In this document: positions 46,111 to 56,244 of the stretch, in pieces
How the letters are laid out: every line of letters begins with the position of its first letter
Numbering within the stretch: the stretch's first letter is position 1
NCBI GenBank assembly: GCA_902805475.1
Contig: CADCSX010000010.1
Location: 992,001 to 1,056,000, forward strand
Direction of reading: 5' to 3'
Source of the DNA: Entonaema liquescens
Taxonomy: Eukaryota > Ascomycota > Sordariomycetes > Xylariales > Xylariaceae
DNA: 64,000 nt
The notes under the pieces: model-generated
Database searches by the model: none
Told to the model about the DNA's origin: nothing
What the model saw: only the letters and a program-made list of their open reading frames with translations
Program-made: the position numbers and the translations under genes

Positions 46111-48271
46111 AAGTACGGCTTTGGGTAATGGATAGCCTGAATAGTCACCACGTGGTTGAATAGGGGAAATAGGCATTGAGGATATCTGCAGGGACTACTC
46201 AATGATGGTATAAGTAAGGGAAACAAAAAAGCTACCTCTCTACCTATTCGACACGAGAAAGATGTGATCTCCTTGTGTATCTAGTCATTCATTTTCCAAC
46301 GGCTCTTAGATCAAAAAGGATAAGCTACACCCTGAATCAATGGTAGTGAGAGGACTCCACGCCTCTCTTACGAACAAACATATTGATACTTACTTGATCC
46401 CCTAGGCAATTCGTAGGCAGGCTACTTGGGGTAATACAATGGCTATTTGGATGGGGGCTGGTGGCATTTGATTGCGTGTGGACTTGCTACCTAGTCACAA
46501 CACAGAGCCGGGCATGATACGTGGGATAGATCAGTACATCGTAAGGACCGACCGGGAGGGGGAAACGCGGAGACCAAGCGATGGAGATTTTATTTATACT
46601 GTTGGCTAGCTTTAATGTAAGGTAGCCCGCGCTTTATCTCTAAATGGTATAAGTACCTACCTAATGTAGGTATAATCAACATCATACCCCTGAAGACTAG
46701 GAATCGGATTAGAGTTTCTACTCGCCCCAAGTCTATCCCCTTAGCATTCTATTTCGAAGTCTACGATATTCTCAACACTATATCAGTCATACGCTGGAAT
46801 TTGGTAGGCCATCACTTATAGAATACATTTTTATTCATACTTAAGCACCTACTGGTCTACCCACCGTAGGGAAGCTCAGATGTGCAAGACAATTGGCCCG
46901 GACCTCCGCATGTGCACATTTCGAAGTTTCGAAATAAAAGTGCCAAAAGCAAGGTCTTTTCCAGTTGTAGCTTAGGTAGCATGTGGAGGCTAGCTGACTG
47001 ACTACACTATCTTTCGACCCTTGTTGAAGCCTTGATTTGTTGACATAAGCGGTGTGTGTACATAGTATCTAGGTATGTTCTTACACTTGAGGATCAGAGG
47101 ACATGAATGGATCCCGCAAAAGCCCATTATGCAGCATAGGAGTCTCAGCCTCAATATGCAGGTAACCTTACAGAATCCGCGAAGGAGTATCGTCAACTGT
47201 CGTAAGCTTCCCGCCCAATGCTGATTGGCACCTAAACCTAGAGACAATCACAATCTGGATATGGTCCAGATGCAGATGGTTAGGTGCACGGCCGTCGTGT
47301 CAGTAGGATATAAATAAGCCTTTTGACGATAGACTACCTCTCTCATTGTCCTTCTGATACGGCTAATGCAAGCAATCCATACACTAGCAACTTCACCAAT
47401 ATCTGTATAGACGGAACGTCCCGTGTCGTATTAACCACACTATTGGTGACATGGCTGCTTTGGTGCCTGTACTTCAATAAATTTTGCTCGGCAACCTTCC
47501 TTAGCGAATACTATTCTATTCTATGTACCAACACCACGAACCAGTCTGTGACGTGCCATGAAATCACGTTGGTTCACGAACAAATGAGGGTGGACACTCC
47601 TGAGGTGAAGGACCGACTACATCTAGCTTAGCCCACATTGCTGTTCGCGGAGAGAACTTCAACCGGAGTAAATAAACTAGGAGGAAGCCGAAGCTGGCTA
47701 CTATGTATAATCAAGTAGTTAGAGAAGTTGCTGTATCCAGAACATGCTAGTCGAGACAGTCATATCGCCGTTTAAACACGCATGTCTGTTTTGATGAGAT
47801 ATTGAGTGTAGATTGCTTAGAGTGTATCGTTCCCTTTCTTCTGGAAGCTATTTTTGTCTTTGCCGTCATTACCAACATTGTAAGATTGGTCAGCATGTGC
47901 AGCATTTTCGAGTAGGTCGACGTTACGGTAGGTGGGCGTCTGCAGATAAATACAACAGCGTTATTGGATGCGTCCAAATAGTGTGGCTACACATAGACGG
48001 CAGAATCTTGGTACTAACTACGCCGTGCATTAACATGGCGGTAAGAGTTGCAGCTGAGGCTTGCACATTCAATGTACACGGTTAGGAAATTATGCGATTA
48101 TGCCATAGGTATTTCCGGCGAGACGTGAAATATCGCTTCCTATATAAGGCACTAAGCAGAACGATATCAAACTTAGCAAATTGATGCATCTGATAAATAA
48201 AGCGTTTCAGTGTATTTTATTCCTTCCAGGAACCGAACAAATCCATAGCAGGTTTCCAACGCCGACTCAAC
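46111..48271. other. Intergenic region, no gene seen
   Basis: 2.2 kb between two rightward methyltransferase loci. It has TACCTACCTA words near 46655, a TATAAATAA at about 47309 and an open frame at 47323-47631 that lacks an ATG at its start. No backbone biosynthetic enzyme, transporter or regulator is encoded here. Confidence 0.5.
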
Positions 48272-49635
48272 ATGGAAGCGGCTCTTGATCAGGTCAGAAG
48301 ATTAGCGGCGGAGAGCGAAGATGGCCGTCTTCAGGCGATGACCGCTCTCCAGAATCTAGCGTTCTCACTAGAGGGCCCTCACGACACCATCCATAGATAT
48401 GGACATATGGTCTGGTGCACTTCCATCCTGAAATAACATAAAAGCTGACTGATGCCTAGGGCCTGCAAGCCGCCATAGTCCAAGTCGGCATCGATCTGGG
48501 ATTATTTAGATATTTAGCCGAGTCAGTTGTGCCATTAACGGCGCAGCAGATCTCAGAGAAAACAGGTGCAGACGTTCAGTTGATGGGTGAGCTCTTATGC
48601 CCCTCGGCGTCAGAGAATGTGCCTAACATTATGAATAGCTCGCGTTCTAAGATCCCTCGCTGCTATCAGTGCAATTAGCGAGAACGGCAAAGGTCTATAC
48701 GAGGCTAATCATGTAACTTATAACCTCAGGGAGAGCGTGGTTGAGGCCGGTCTGTCCCACTAGTATGTCTACTCCCAGTGATTATGTTGTTCCTCCGTTC
48801 ATATGTCTCAGCTTTGGCGCTTCTGGGCCGCAGTACCAATCCCTGCCACGTTACTTGCGAGAGACTGGCTACAAGAACCCAGTCGATGACACCAAAACTG
48901 CCTTTCAAATGGCACCATACGTCTCTGGGACCATACGCCTGGTTCGCTAGCAATCCTAAAGATTTGGCCTATTTCAACACTTATATGGCCCTGCGCCGGA
49001 AGCCCGATGCCACCTGGTTATCAGTATACCCCGTGGCTACAGAGGCTGCCAACTGGCCTGCCGAAAAGGGCCTTTTTGTCAATATCGGTGGTAGTATTGG
49101 TCACCAGTGTGCGCAGTTCAAGGAGAAGTATCCTATGTTAAAGGGTCGTATCGTGCTGCAGGAATTGGCACACTCAATAGCCCAGGCGCTTTCCACGCCT
49201 GGCGTTGAGAATATGGCGCACGATATGTTTGAGCCGCAACCTGTTCTTGGTGCGTACCAAAGGTTACTCCTCGTCCCCAGGCTCTTACTAAGCTAACTTG
49301 CCTCACTTACAGGCGCCAAGTTCTACTATCTGGGAGCTGTTTTGCACAATCAATCTCCACATAATGTGCGGCGACTGCTTGAGAACATTAAGATCGCAAT
49401 GGGACCTGACTCAGTGTTGCTTGTCGATGAGATGGTATTCCCCGAAGTTGGCGTCAACTACATGGCGGCATCTATCGACATGACTATGCTCTCGACGTTC
49501 GCCAGCATGGAGCGTACCGAGGTGCAATGGCGTGAGACTTTCGAAGACGTGGCTCTCGAGCTCGTGCGTACGTATACGTACAACGCTCTAAGTTATGAAA
49601 GTGTTATGGAAGTGCGTCTACCACGAACCAAGTAA
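48272..49635 (+). CDS. O-methyltransferase, one frameshift
   Basis: Second fungal O-methyltransferase (PF00891 type). Exons: 48272-48409, 48460-48586, 48639-48762, 48812-49249 and 49313-49635, about 382 residues after removing one base. Landmarks: helical N-terminus (LQAMTALQNLAFSLEGP), winged-helix part (LTAQQISEKTGADVQLM, ARVLRSLAAISAI), GASGPQYQSLPRYLRETGY, the SAM-binding LFVNIGGSIGHQCAQFKEKY, HDMFEPQPV and YYLGAVLHNQSPHN, which keeps the catalytic-type His. The frame breaks at about 48909: AFQM and HHTSLGPYAWFASNP join if one of two Gs is dropped. All introns have GT-AG ends; intron 4 uses GTGCGT. It is quite different from the locus at 44.6 kb, so it is not a recent duplicate. Likely substrate: a phenolic or polyketide metabolite (inference). 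Confidence 0.85.
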
Positions 49636-50001
49636 CATAGCGACTGGATATAAAGTAGATCATCATAGGCTTCGCGCTCACTACATAGGTAATATTGAAT
49701 AAATGTGATTTTAGAAATGTCTCTGCTGGGCTGGTGGTAAGTTATGTAATGTACCATAGAACAAGCATAGGTACCTATCTTCCCATTATGGTACCTACTT
49801 ATTGATATTGACTTCTAATGAAAGGGAACTGGAAGAGGAGAATGATGTGTTAGTTAAGCCTACCCTAATTGCCTTAGAAATGGTGTACCTTAGGAGGTAG
49901 AGTACCTAAGCTAACCATAAATCAGGCCGAGCTATACCCTATCAAGTATTAAAACTCAGCCCTACGCGTGCCGTATCGGCATACATGTAATATATGGCTT
50001 A
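49636..50001. other. Spacer next to the AT-rich element
   Basis: 3' flank of the methyltransferase gene with GGTACCTA-type words at 49769-49800. It ends in the TA (50000-50001) that borders the transposon. No gene seen. Confidence 0.5.
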
Positions 50002-51808
50002 ACCGGTTCGACCCACTTATGGCACGTACCCGATTTTTACAATAATTATAATAATAAAATACCTTTATATCACTTGTCGATTACAACATTAATTTTAATT
50101 TAATTAAATTAAATAAATTATTTATTTATTATATTAATTTTTAACATTTTAACGTGTTATTTACGTTTTAATATAAATTTTATTTAATTTATTATTATTT
50201 TTTATTAATAATAATTTTAAATTATATTTAATTTATATATTTTTAATTTTAAATAAATTTAAAAAATACCATTAAAGTTAAATAATATAAATTATTATAT
50301 ATTAATAATATATTTATTAAATTTTAATTTTAATTTTTTAATTTTTATTTATTAACGTTATATTTAAATTATAATTTAAAAAAACGTTTTATTTACTTTA
50401 TTTATTAAATTTTATATATTATAAAAAACGGTATTATTTTTTTTTTAAAAACGCCGTAATTAATTAACGAATTATATATAATTTTTAAAAAATTTTTAAA
50501 TTATTTTCGGGAATTTATAAAATAACATTTAAAATTTAATTAATATTATTAAATATAATATTATAAATTATATAACGTTAATAATTTTAATAAAATTTAA
50601 CGGTTATAAATTTAATTTATTTTAATTTAAATATATATTATAAAACGTAAAAATTTTAAAATTAATTTTTACGTACGTTTTAAATATATAACATTTATAA
50701 ATAAACGTTATAATTTAATAACCGTTAAACGTTTGATTTTTTTAACGATAATAAATTTTTAAAAAATTAAAAACGTTAATATTAAAAAATTACATTTCGT
50801 TATTAATATATATAAATAAATAAAAAAAATATTATTTTAATTATATACGTTTTTATTATAAATTTTAAATTAACGTATATTAAATAATCGTTTAAAATTA
50901 ATAAATAATAATTATCGTATAAACGAAATTTTATTTCGATAAAAAACACATTATTTAATTAATAATTAATAATTATATATTTTTATTTAAAAACGTTATA
51001 ATAATTATATTATTAAATTTACGATCGTATATTATTATAAATAATTATTAATATATTTCGTTAATTTAAAATATTAATATATTTAATTATTATTATTTAA
51101 AATGTTATTATTAATTTAATTATACATATATAATATTAATTTAATATTATAAAAATTATTTTTTATTATAATTTATTTTTTTATATATTCGTTTTATTTA
51201 TATTATATTTATTTTTAAATTTAATTTTAAATTTTTTTTTTAATTTTTTTTAATATAAAATAAAATTTTTATATTATATTTAAATTTTTAATATATATAT
51301 AATTAACATTTATTAATTTTTTTATAATTATATAAATGTTTTAATAACGTTTAATAAAATAATTTATTTAATATATATTAAAATATATAATAATATTTTT
51401 TTTTATAAAATATTTTTAATAAATAAAATTATAAAATGTTTTATTAATAATTATTTATAATTGGTTTTTTATTTTATTTAATTAATAATTATTTATTTTT
51501 AATTTAAATTTAATTTTTAAAATTTTATTACATTTATATAATAATTTTTCGTTAATTTATATTATTAATATAAAATAAACGTTAAAATATTATATAAATA
51601 AATTATATATTATATTTTTTCGTTAATACGTATTTTAATTATAATTTAATAAATCCACTATTTTCGATTTTTCGTTTAATTTATCATTTTAATAAATCGA
51701 TAACGTTTTAAAATTATAATGGTCAAAAATAAGATAAAGGTTTATCGATGGATAGCCCAAATTAGTATTGCAAAAATCGGGTACGTGCCATAAGTGGGTC
51801 GAACCGGT
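50002..51808. mobile_element. Fot1/pogo-like element, RIP-degraded
   Basis: An 1807-bp element flanked on both sides by TA (50000-50001 and 51809-51810). The terminal inverted repeats are nearly identical over about 40 bp: the left end starts accggttcgacccacttatg and the right end is its reverse complement, with one difference in the repeat. TA target site, terminal repeat length and element size fit Fot1/Pot2-type pogo transposons. The interior is extremely AT-rich (about 50045-51720) and no transposase frame survives. Most cytosines that remain are in CG. In 50401-50760, 14 of 18 cytosines precede G. The last 90 bases are less degraded. The element separates the second methyltransferase gene from the regulator at 52.1 kb. 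Confidence 0.9.
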
Positions 51809-52075
51809 TAGGTAATATATAAGGTAGAGTTAAAACACTGGAACCCCAGAATCGAAACTCAATGTTCTGTACCTAAGCAAAGCACAACCTCACTTTTTAT
51901 ATAAGGCACATGAATTTAGTTCTTTAACTCAATTGGACCTATTTCATATAACGCATATCATCTAGCTATTCTGAAAGTTTTGGAATTATTAAATGGGCCG
52001 AGGTACTGGAATAGCCTACAATCTAATAGTCTTGCACTCTGGATAGCGGCACAGCAAAAAGAGGGACACGCAACG
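51809..52075. other. Short promoter region of the Zn2Cys6 gene
   Basis: Only 267 bases separate the transposon end from the chosen start codon, so the regulator's promoter must lie largely here or inside the AT-rich element. A TATATAAGG box-like word occurs at 51815-51824. Confidence 0.4.
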
Positions 52076-54412
52076 ATGGAGTCTAACCAGGCGGCGAGCA
52101 CAACCCCGCGGCCGCAGTCAAAACCATTAAGCTGTACTAATTGTCGTGCTCGGAAGTTAAAGTGCAGCCGAGAATATCCATGTGGTCACTGTACGCGCTC
52201 TGGCTCTGAGTGCATTTTCCCTACGCGCAAGCGGATGCGGAAACCGCGTACCAACAAAAACTCGGAATTACTCCAGCGTCTAAGTCGGCTAGAGTCTATC
52301 GTGGGTAAGGTTAGCATCGCTAGTATAGAAGGTGTTGATGTGGCTGAGTTGGTCGTAAACCCTTCAGCCGGTCCAAGCACCTCTAAACTTACTCCCGAAG
52401 ATGCTGTGAAGCCAGCCGCTATTAGCGGTGCCCAAGATGACTGGAAGAAGGCGCTACAGAATAGCAAAGCCTCAAGATATCTAAGCGGCGAGTTTTGGTC
52501 GAGTCTCAGCCTTGAGGTTGAAGGATTACGGCAAGCCCTGGAGTCATCCACGGACACGGATGACGAAGCGCAGCAGGGAGACACTCCCGAGTCGGCGACA
52601 AATGATAATTATAGCTCAAGCGCATCTGCATTATCCCCAGGTATGCTTCTTGGAAATTCGCCGCGTATCTCATACGATTATCTCGAGCATCCATCTCCAG
52701 AGCATATATTATTTCTTACCACAACATTCTTTACAAATGTCGATATGATCTTGAAGATCCTCCATCGGCCTACGATACGAGAGGACCTAATTTCGCTTGC
52801 TCAATCTCCTGAAACCGCACGGTCACAACTCACCCCAGAGAAGGAAGCCCTGTTCTTCTCCATTTACTATGCTGCTGTAGCAAGTTTATTGCCCTCTGTA
52901 TGCCTCACGCAGCTAGGTCGACGGCGCGAGGAGTTACTTCAGCTCTACTCGTCTGCGGTAGAGTATCTCCTAGTGCGGGCTGACTATCTGAATAGCACCA
53001 GTCTGGAAACCTTGCAGGCCTTAACATTATACGTAGCCTGTGTACGATGCAATACTAAAGGATCGCGCGCGTCGTGGGCACTTGTCTCTTTGCCTATACG
53101 TCTCGCCCAAGCGCTCGATCTGCATCACGAGAGTAGCAATGCCCATCTATCCCCATTTCAGGCGGAAATGCGGCGACGTCTATGGTGGCAGCTTATCGTG
53201 CTCGATATCCGGGCATCTGAAGACCGCGGAACCAATACTATCGTGGCGCGCGAGAGCTATGACACGCGACTTCCTCTAAACATCAATGACGACGACTTTG
53301 GGCCTGAGTCTTCGGTCCCGCTGGTCGAGAGACAAGGGCCCAGTGATATGACGTTCAACTTATGCACAGCACGCTGTTCGGGGCTCTTCCTAGCCGTCGA
53401 GCACGCGCAGGATGCCCCGGGCATAGAAGACAGCAGTTCGCCGTCTAAGGGCGTTGAGGAAACGCTACGACACGCGCAGAGCCTCGAGTCTCAGTTCGTC
53501 GTGGGCGCGGATCCCAACCATGCGCCCTCGTACCTGGCCTCTGTCATGGTGCGTCTCGTTATTCTCAAGTTATGGCTTATGATGCAATATCCGCTGCATC
53601 CCCGCCGGCGCCCACAGGCGTCCTCGGGATCTCGACAAGGAGGGGCGGGAGTGGCCGGTAACGTCTTTCCGCACGAGGCGACGCTGCGCACGGCTATCTC
53701 CATCGTCGAACTTAACGAGCACTTAGCGACGGGGCCTTATGGCCACCGTTTCAGCTGGTGGGCTAATACATATGTGCAATGGCATCCACTAGCCGTTGCG
53801 CTCGCGGAGCTATGCACACAGACCCGCGGCGAGCTCGTGGATCGTGCCTGGCATACCATTGAAGATATTTTCCCTAAGTGGAGCGAGGTCATCGCTGATA
53901 CCAAGAACGGTACCTTGTGGCGGCCTATCCGAAAGCTGTACAAAAAGGCCAAGGCAGCTAGGCTGGCTACTACAACTGCTCCTGGTACCGCTGACACTAC
54001 CATACCTGCTGCTACCACGAATACAGCCAGCGCTATGGTGACTACGGCAGATATACCAGACGTGGAGATACAAGACACGGTATATGTGCAAACGAATACC
54101 ATTGAAAACAATATCCCGCCGATAGAAGGGGGATATACTACAACCGTACAGCCGGAAAGCGTGTACGGGGCCGAAATACGCAATGCAAGGGAACCTAGCG
54201 TTCCGGCGGACTTAGACAAACTCAGTTTGTCGCCGTACGCATTGAACGAGATGTGGGGATGGAGCGATTTGAGTTTGGATATACCCATGTTGGACCTTGG
54301 CGGTCCAAACATTATGACGGATTGGAGTACTTGGGATGACTTTGTGACCGAAACGCAGGCCGATCCAGATAAACAGTCCGGTTCAGGTTCAAGCGAGGTT
54401 AGCAATCGGTGA
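52076..54412 (+). CDS. Zn2Cys6 transcription factor
   Basis: Single-exon regulator. I start at the ATG at 52076, 32 codons inside the open frame, because SKPLSCTNCRARKLKCSREY follows closely, as in most relatives; that gives 778 residues. The zinc cluster is the canonical CX2CX6CX5CX2CX6C at about residues 19-46, followed by a basic linker (PTRKRMRKPR) and a short coiled coil (ELLQRLSRLESIVGKV) for dimerisation. A fungal_trans (PF04082) domain spans roughly residues 230-520, with LFFSIYYAAVASLLPSVC, LVSLPIRLAQALDLHHE and EMRRRLWWQLIVLDIRASED. The C-terminus is Thr/Ala-rich and acidic with an SWWANTYVQWHPLAVALAEL block before it. Intact, unlike several neighbours. It lies next to the methyltransferase loci and could have regulated them; that link is positional only. 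Confidence 0.92.
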   Translation: MESNQAASTTPRPQSKPLSCTNCRARKLKCSREYPCGHCTRSGSECIFPTRKRMRKPRTNKNSELLQRLSRLESIVGKVSIASIEGVDVAELVVNPSAGPSTSKLTPEDAVKPAAISGAQDDWKKALQNSKASRYLSGEFWSSLSLEVEGLRQALESSTDTDDEAQQGDTPESATNDNYSSSASALSPGMLLGNSPRISYDYLEHPSPEHILFLTTTFFTNVDMILKILHRPTIREDLISLAQSPETARSQLTPEKEALFFSIYYAAVASLLPSVCLTQLGRRREELLQLYSSAVEYLLVRADYLNSTSLETLQALTLYVACVRCNTKGSRASWALVSLPIRLAQALDLHHESSNAHLSPFQAEMRRRLWWQLIVLDIRASEDRGTNTIVARESYDTRLPLNINDDDFGPESSVPLVERQGPSDMTFNLCTARCSGLFLAVEHAQDAPGIEDSSSPSKGVEETLRHAQSLESQFVVGADPNHAPSYLASVMVRLVILKLWLMMQYPLHPRRRPQASSGSRQGGAGVAGNVFPHEATLRTAISIVELNEHLATGPYGHRFSWWANTYVQWHPLAVALAELCTQTRGELVDRAWHTIEDIFPKWSEVIADTKNGTLWRPIRKLYKKAKAARLATTTAPGTADTTIPAATTNTASAMVTTADIPDVEIQDTVYVQTNTIENNIPPIEGGYTTTVQPESVYGAEIRNAREPSVPADLDKLSLSPYALNEMWGWSDLSLDIPMLDLGGPNIMTDWSTWDDFVTETQADPDKQSGSGSSEVSNR

Positions 54413-54628
54413 AAAATCTCCTGTCACATAGCACATTAAAACTAGAAAAGCATCTGTATAACAATGTAAAAAGCACGTAACGCGACTTATTTGCTCATTG
54501 ATCGTATGCATTCAGTGCCCTATCTACCGAGCACACACATGCTAATGAAGAAGTTTTCCGCAATTCCGTAATGAACACCGGCAAACCCGATTCCCTTAAT
54601 CCCCCCGACGGCAACACGAAAAAACCCT

Positions 54629-55666
54629 TTATGCGAATGTGGAAGGTCGGGTGGCGCTGAACACCTTCTTGTTGTTGATCTTGGGTACACGGTGGGGGAG
54701 AGGGAATGAGAGGTTCTTGGTGAGGAGTTGCTTGATGTAGGGTCGCTTGACGTCGTCGCTCTTCTCAAGCTCAACGACGCGGAGGATCTGGACGAATGTT
54801 AGTTTATGTTGTTGGTTGCAAAAGTAGGAATCATGCGCAACGTACGTGAACCGACCGGAATCGGGCGCGGTGGCGGGCGGCCATGTCCTGGTAGAGAGCC
54901 TCGACGGCGTCCGTTCGGGACATCTCTCGGTACTCCTTGTACATGTTGTGAGTACCGGATCGGGAGTCGTATCGGATCCAGATGCCGAAGTTCTTGACGC
55001 GGAGGGGATTCTTCTCGGCGATCTAACACTATTGTTAATTTTCCATTTTGTTCCTATTTTCGTTCGAAGATCGCATACCTTGTTCAAGCTGACAATCTCA
55101 CCGTTGGCCTTCTTGACCTTCTTCAACTTGGTCAGGAAGTACCAGAAGCGGGACTTGGCCACAACCTCATTGGGAGCGAAAATTCGCATGCGGTACAGCT
55201 TGGGGGTAGGGTTGGCCTCGGAGGGCAGATGGCGCCCGATGACCTGGTATTCCTGAAGACGACCTGATGCCCGCATTGTTAGTACTGCTTTTTTTTATTA
55301 AGTAGACATAATGTGTTTTAATCAAAACGAATTCCAATGCGGCTAGAAGTTGAATTGTTGATAACGAAGAAGATTGTCGCGTTGATTTTGTAGTCGAAAC
55401 TGCGCGTGACGAGTATTGGTACGTAAATTTGCGTGTCGAAACACTGGTCGCTCAATTCGCCCTATAGCCTTCTTCCCGTCTACCCATTCGTCGCTAAGAC
55501 AATCGCACAGGCGGCGTAACGCGAGCCCAAGCGCATCTCGCTATGGACCTTCTTTTCGAGCCGTCGTTCGAGATTTCAATGGATCGAAAATATCGTAATG
55601 CGTTTTCCGAAGACCTGGTTCTGGTGCTGGCGAAGAGGAGAAAATAAAAATTCGTAGCTTACCCAT
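54629..55666 (-). CDS. RPL20: 60S ribosomal protein eL20 (L18a)
   Basis: Large-subunit ribosomal protein eL20. Four exons: 55666-55663 (only ATGG), 55263-55079, 55022-54846 and 54787-54629, 174 residues. The 399-base first intron right after the start codon is common in fungal ribosomal-protein genes and often carries promoter-like or enhancing elements. Other introns are 56 and 58 bases. The protein reads GRLQEYQVIGRHLPSEANP, IFAPNEVVAKSRFWYFLTKL, EKNPLRVKNFGIWIRYDSRS, EYREMSRTDAVEALYQDMAA and ends RPSTFA, matching the family throughout. Start is fixed by the ATG-G split codon, which supplies the conserved MGRLQ. No defects. A C/T- and TCG-rich region in the first intron and upstream fits high expression. 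Confidence 0.97.
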
Positions 55667-56244
55667 CTTGAAATATGTCAGTAATTAATCAATAAAATGA
55701 AATGTATCAGGCGTTCAACCTACTTTGACTTGATGTATGTGTGGTCGTGATGGAGAAGTCGTGCGTAGTTGGAAAAAGTCCGGGCCTGGATGTTGGATGC
55801 TGAATTCGCTTACCAGGAAACTTTTGGTGAAATTTCTGTGCTAAGGGTTTGTCGCCCTAGTGGTCTGTGGCTTATCCGAAGTGGGGGATTTATTGTGGCT
55901 GGGCAATTCATGTCTTGTGGCTAATCCTGAACGATATGGGTCGGAACACCTGGCCCCCTGCATCATGAGAAAATTGGGCTTTGGACGTGGGTCTTTCCCT
56001 ATGTTAAACTTAGACCAATCAGAACAATCAAACTCACTCGAAGCACTACAAAGAAGTCTTCTTAACTTCTTAACAGTCAACTTTCAGCCGGGTATTAGTG
56101 AATAGGAGATAATACAACTAAAGCATACCAATATACTATGTCCAATTAATTGCCTTATAACCATTTAATTCCACACCTTCAGAATTCCCCAGACTTTAAT
56201 CTTCCATCTACTCGTTGCACCTTGTGCATCTCTCCCTTGTAGCC
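55667..56244. other. Divergent promoter between eL20 and CSN12
   Basis: Shared upstream region of the ribosomal-protein gene (reading left) and CSN12 (reading right). No repeat or RNA gene seen. Confidence 0.5.

Noticed and set aside
47323..47631. 102-codon frame with one hydrophobic segment and an upstream TATAAATAA
   Set aside because: Begins with TTG; the first ATG is near the end. No splice partner found.
53737..54405. 222-codon open frame antisense to the second Zn2Cys6 gene
   Set aside because: It mirrors the Thr/Ala-rich coding strand, has no domain, and the sense frame carries clear motifs.
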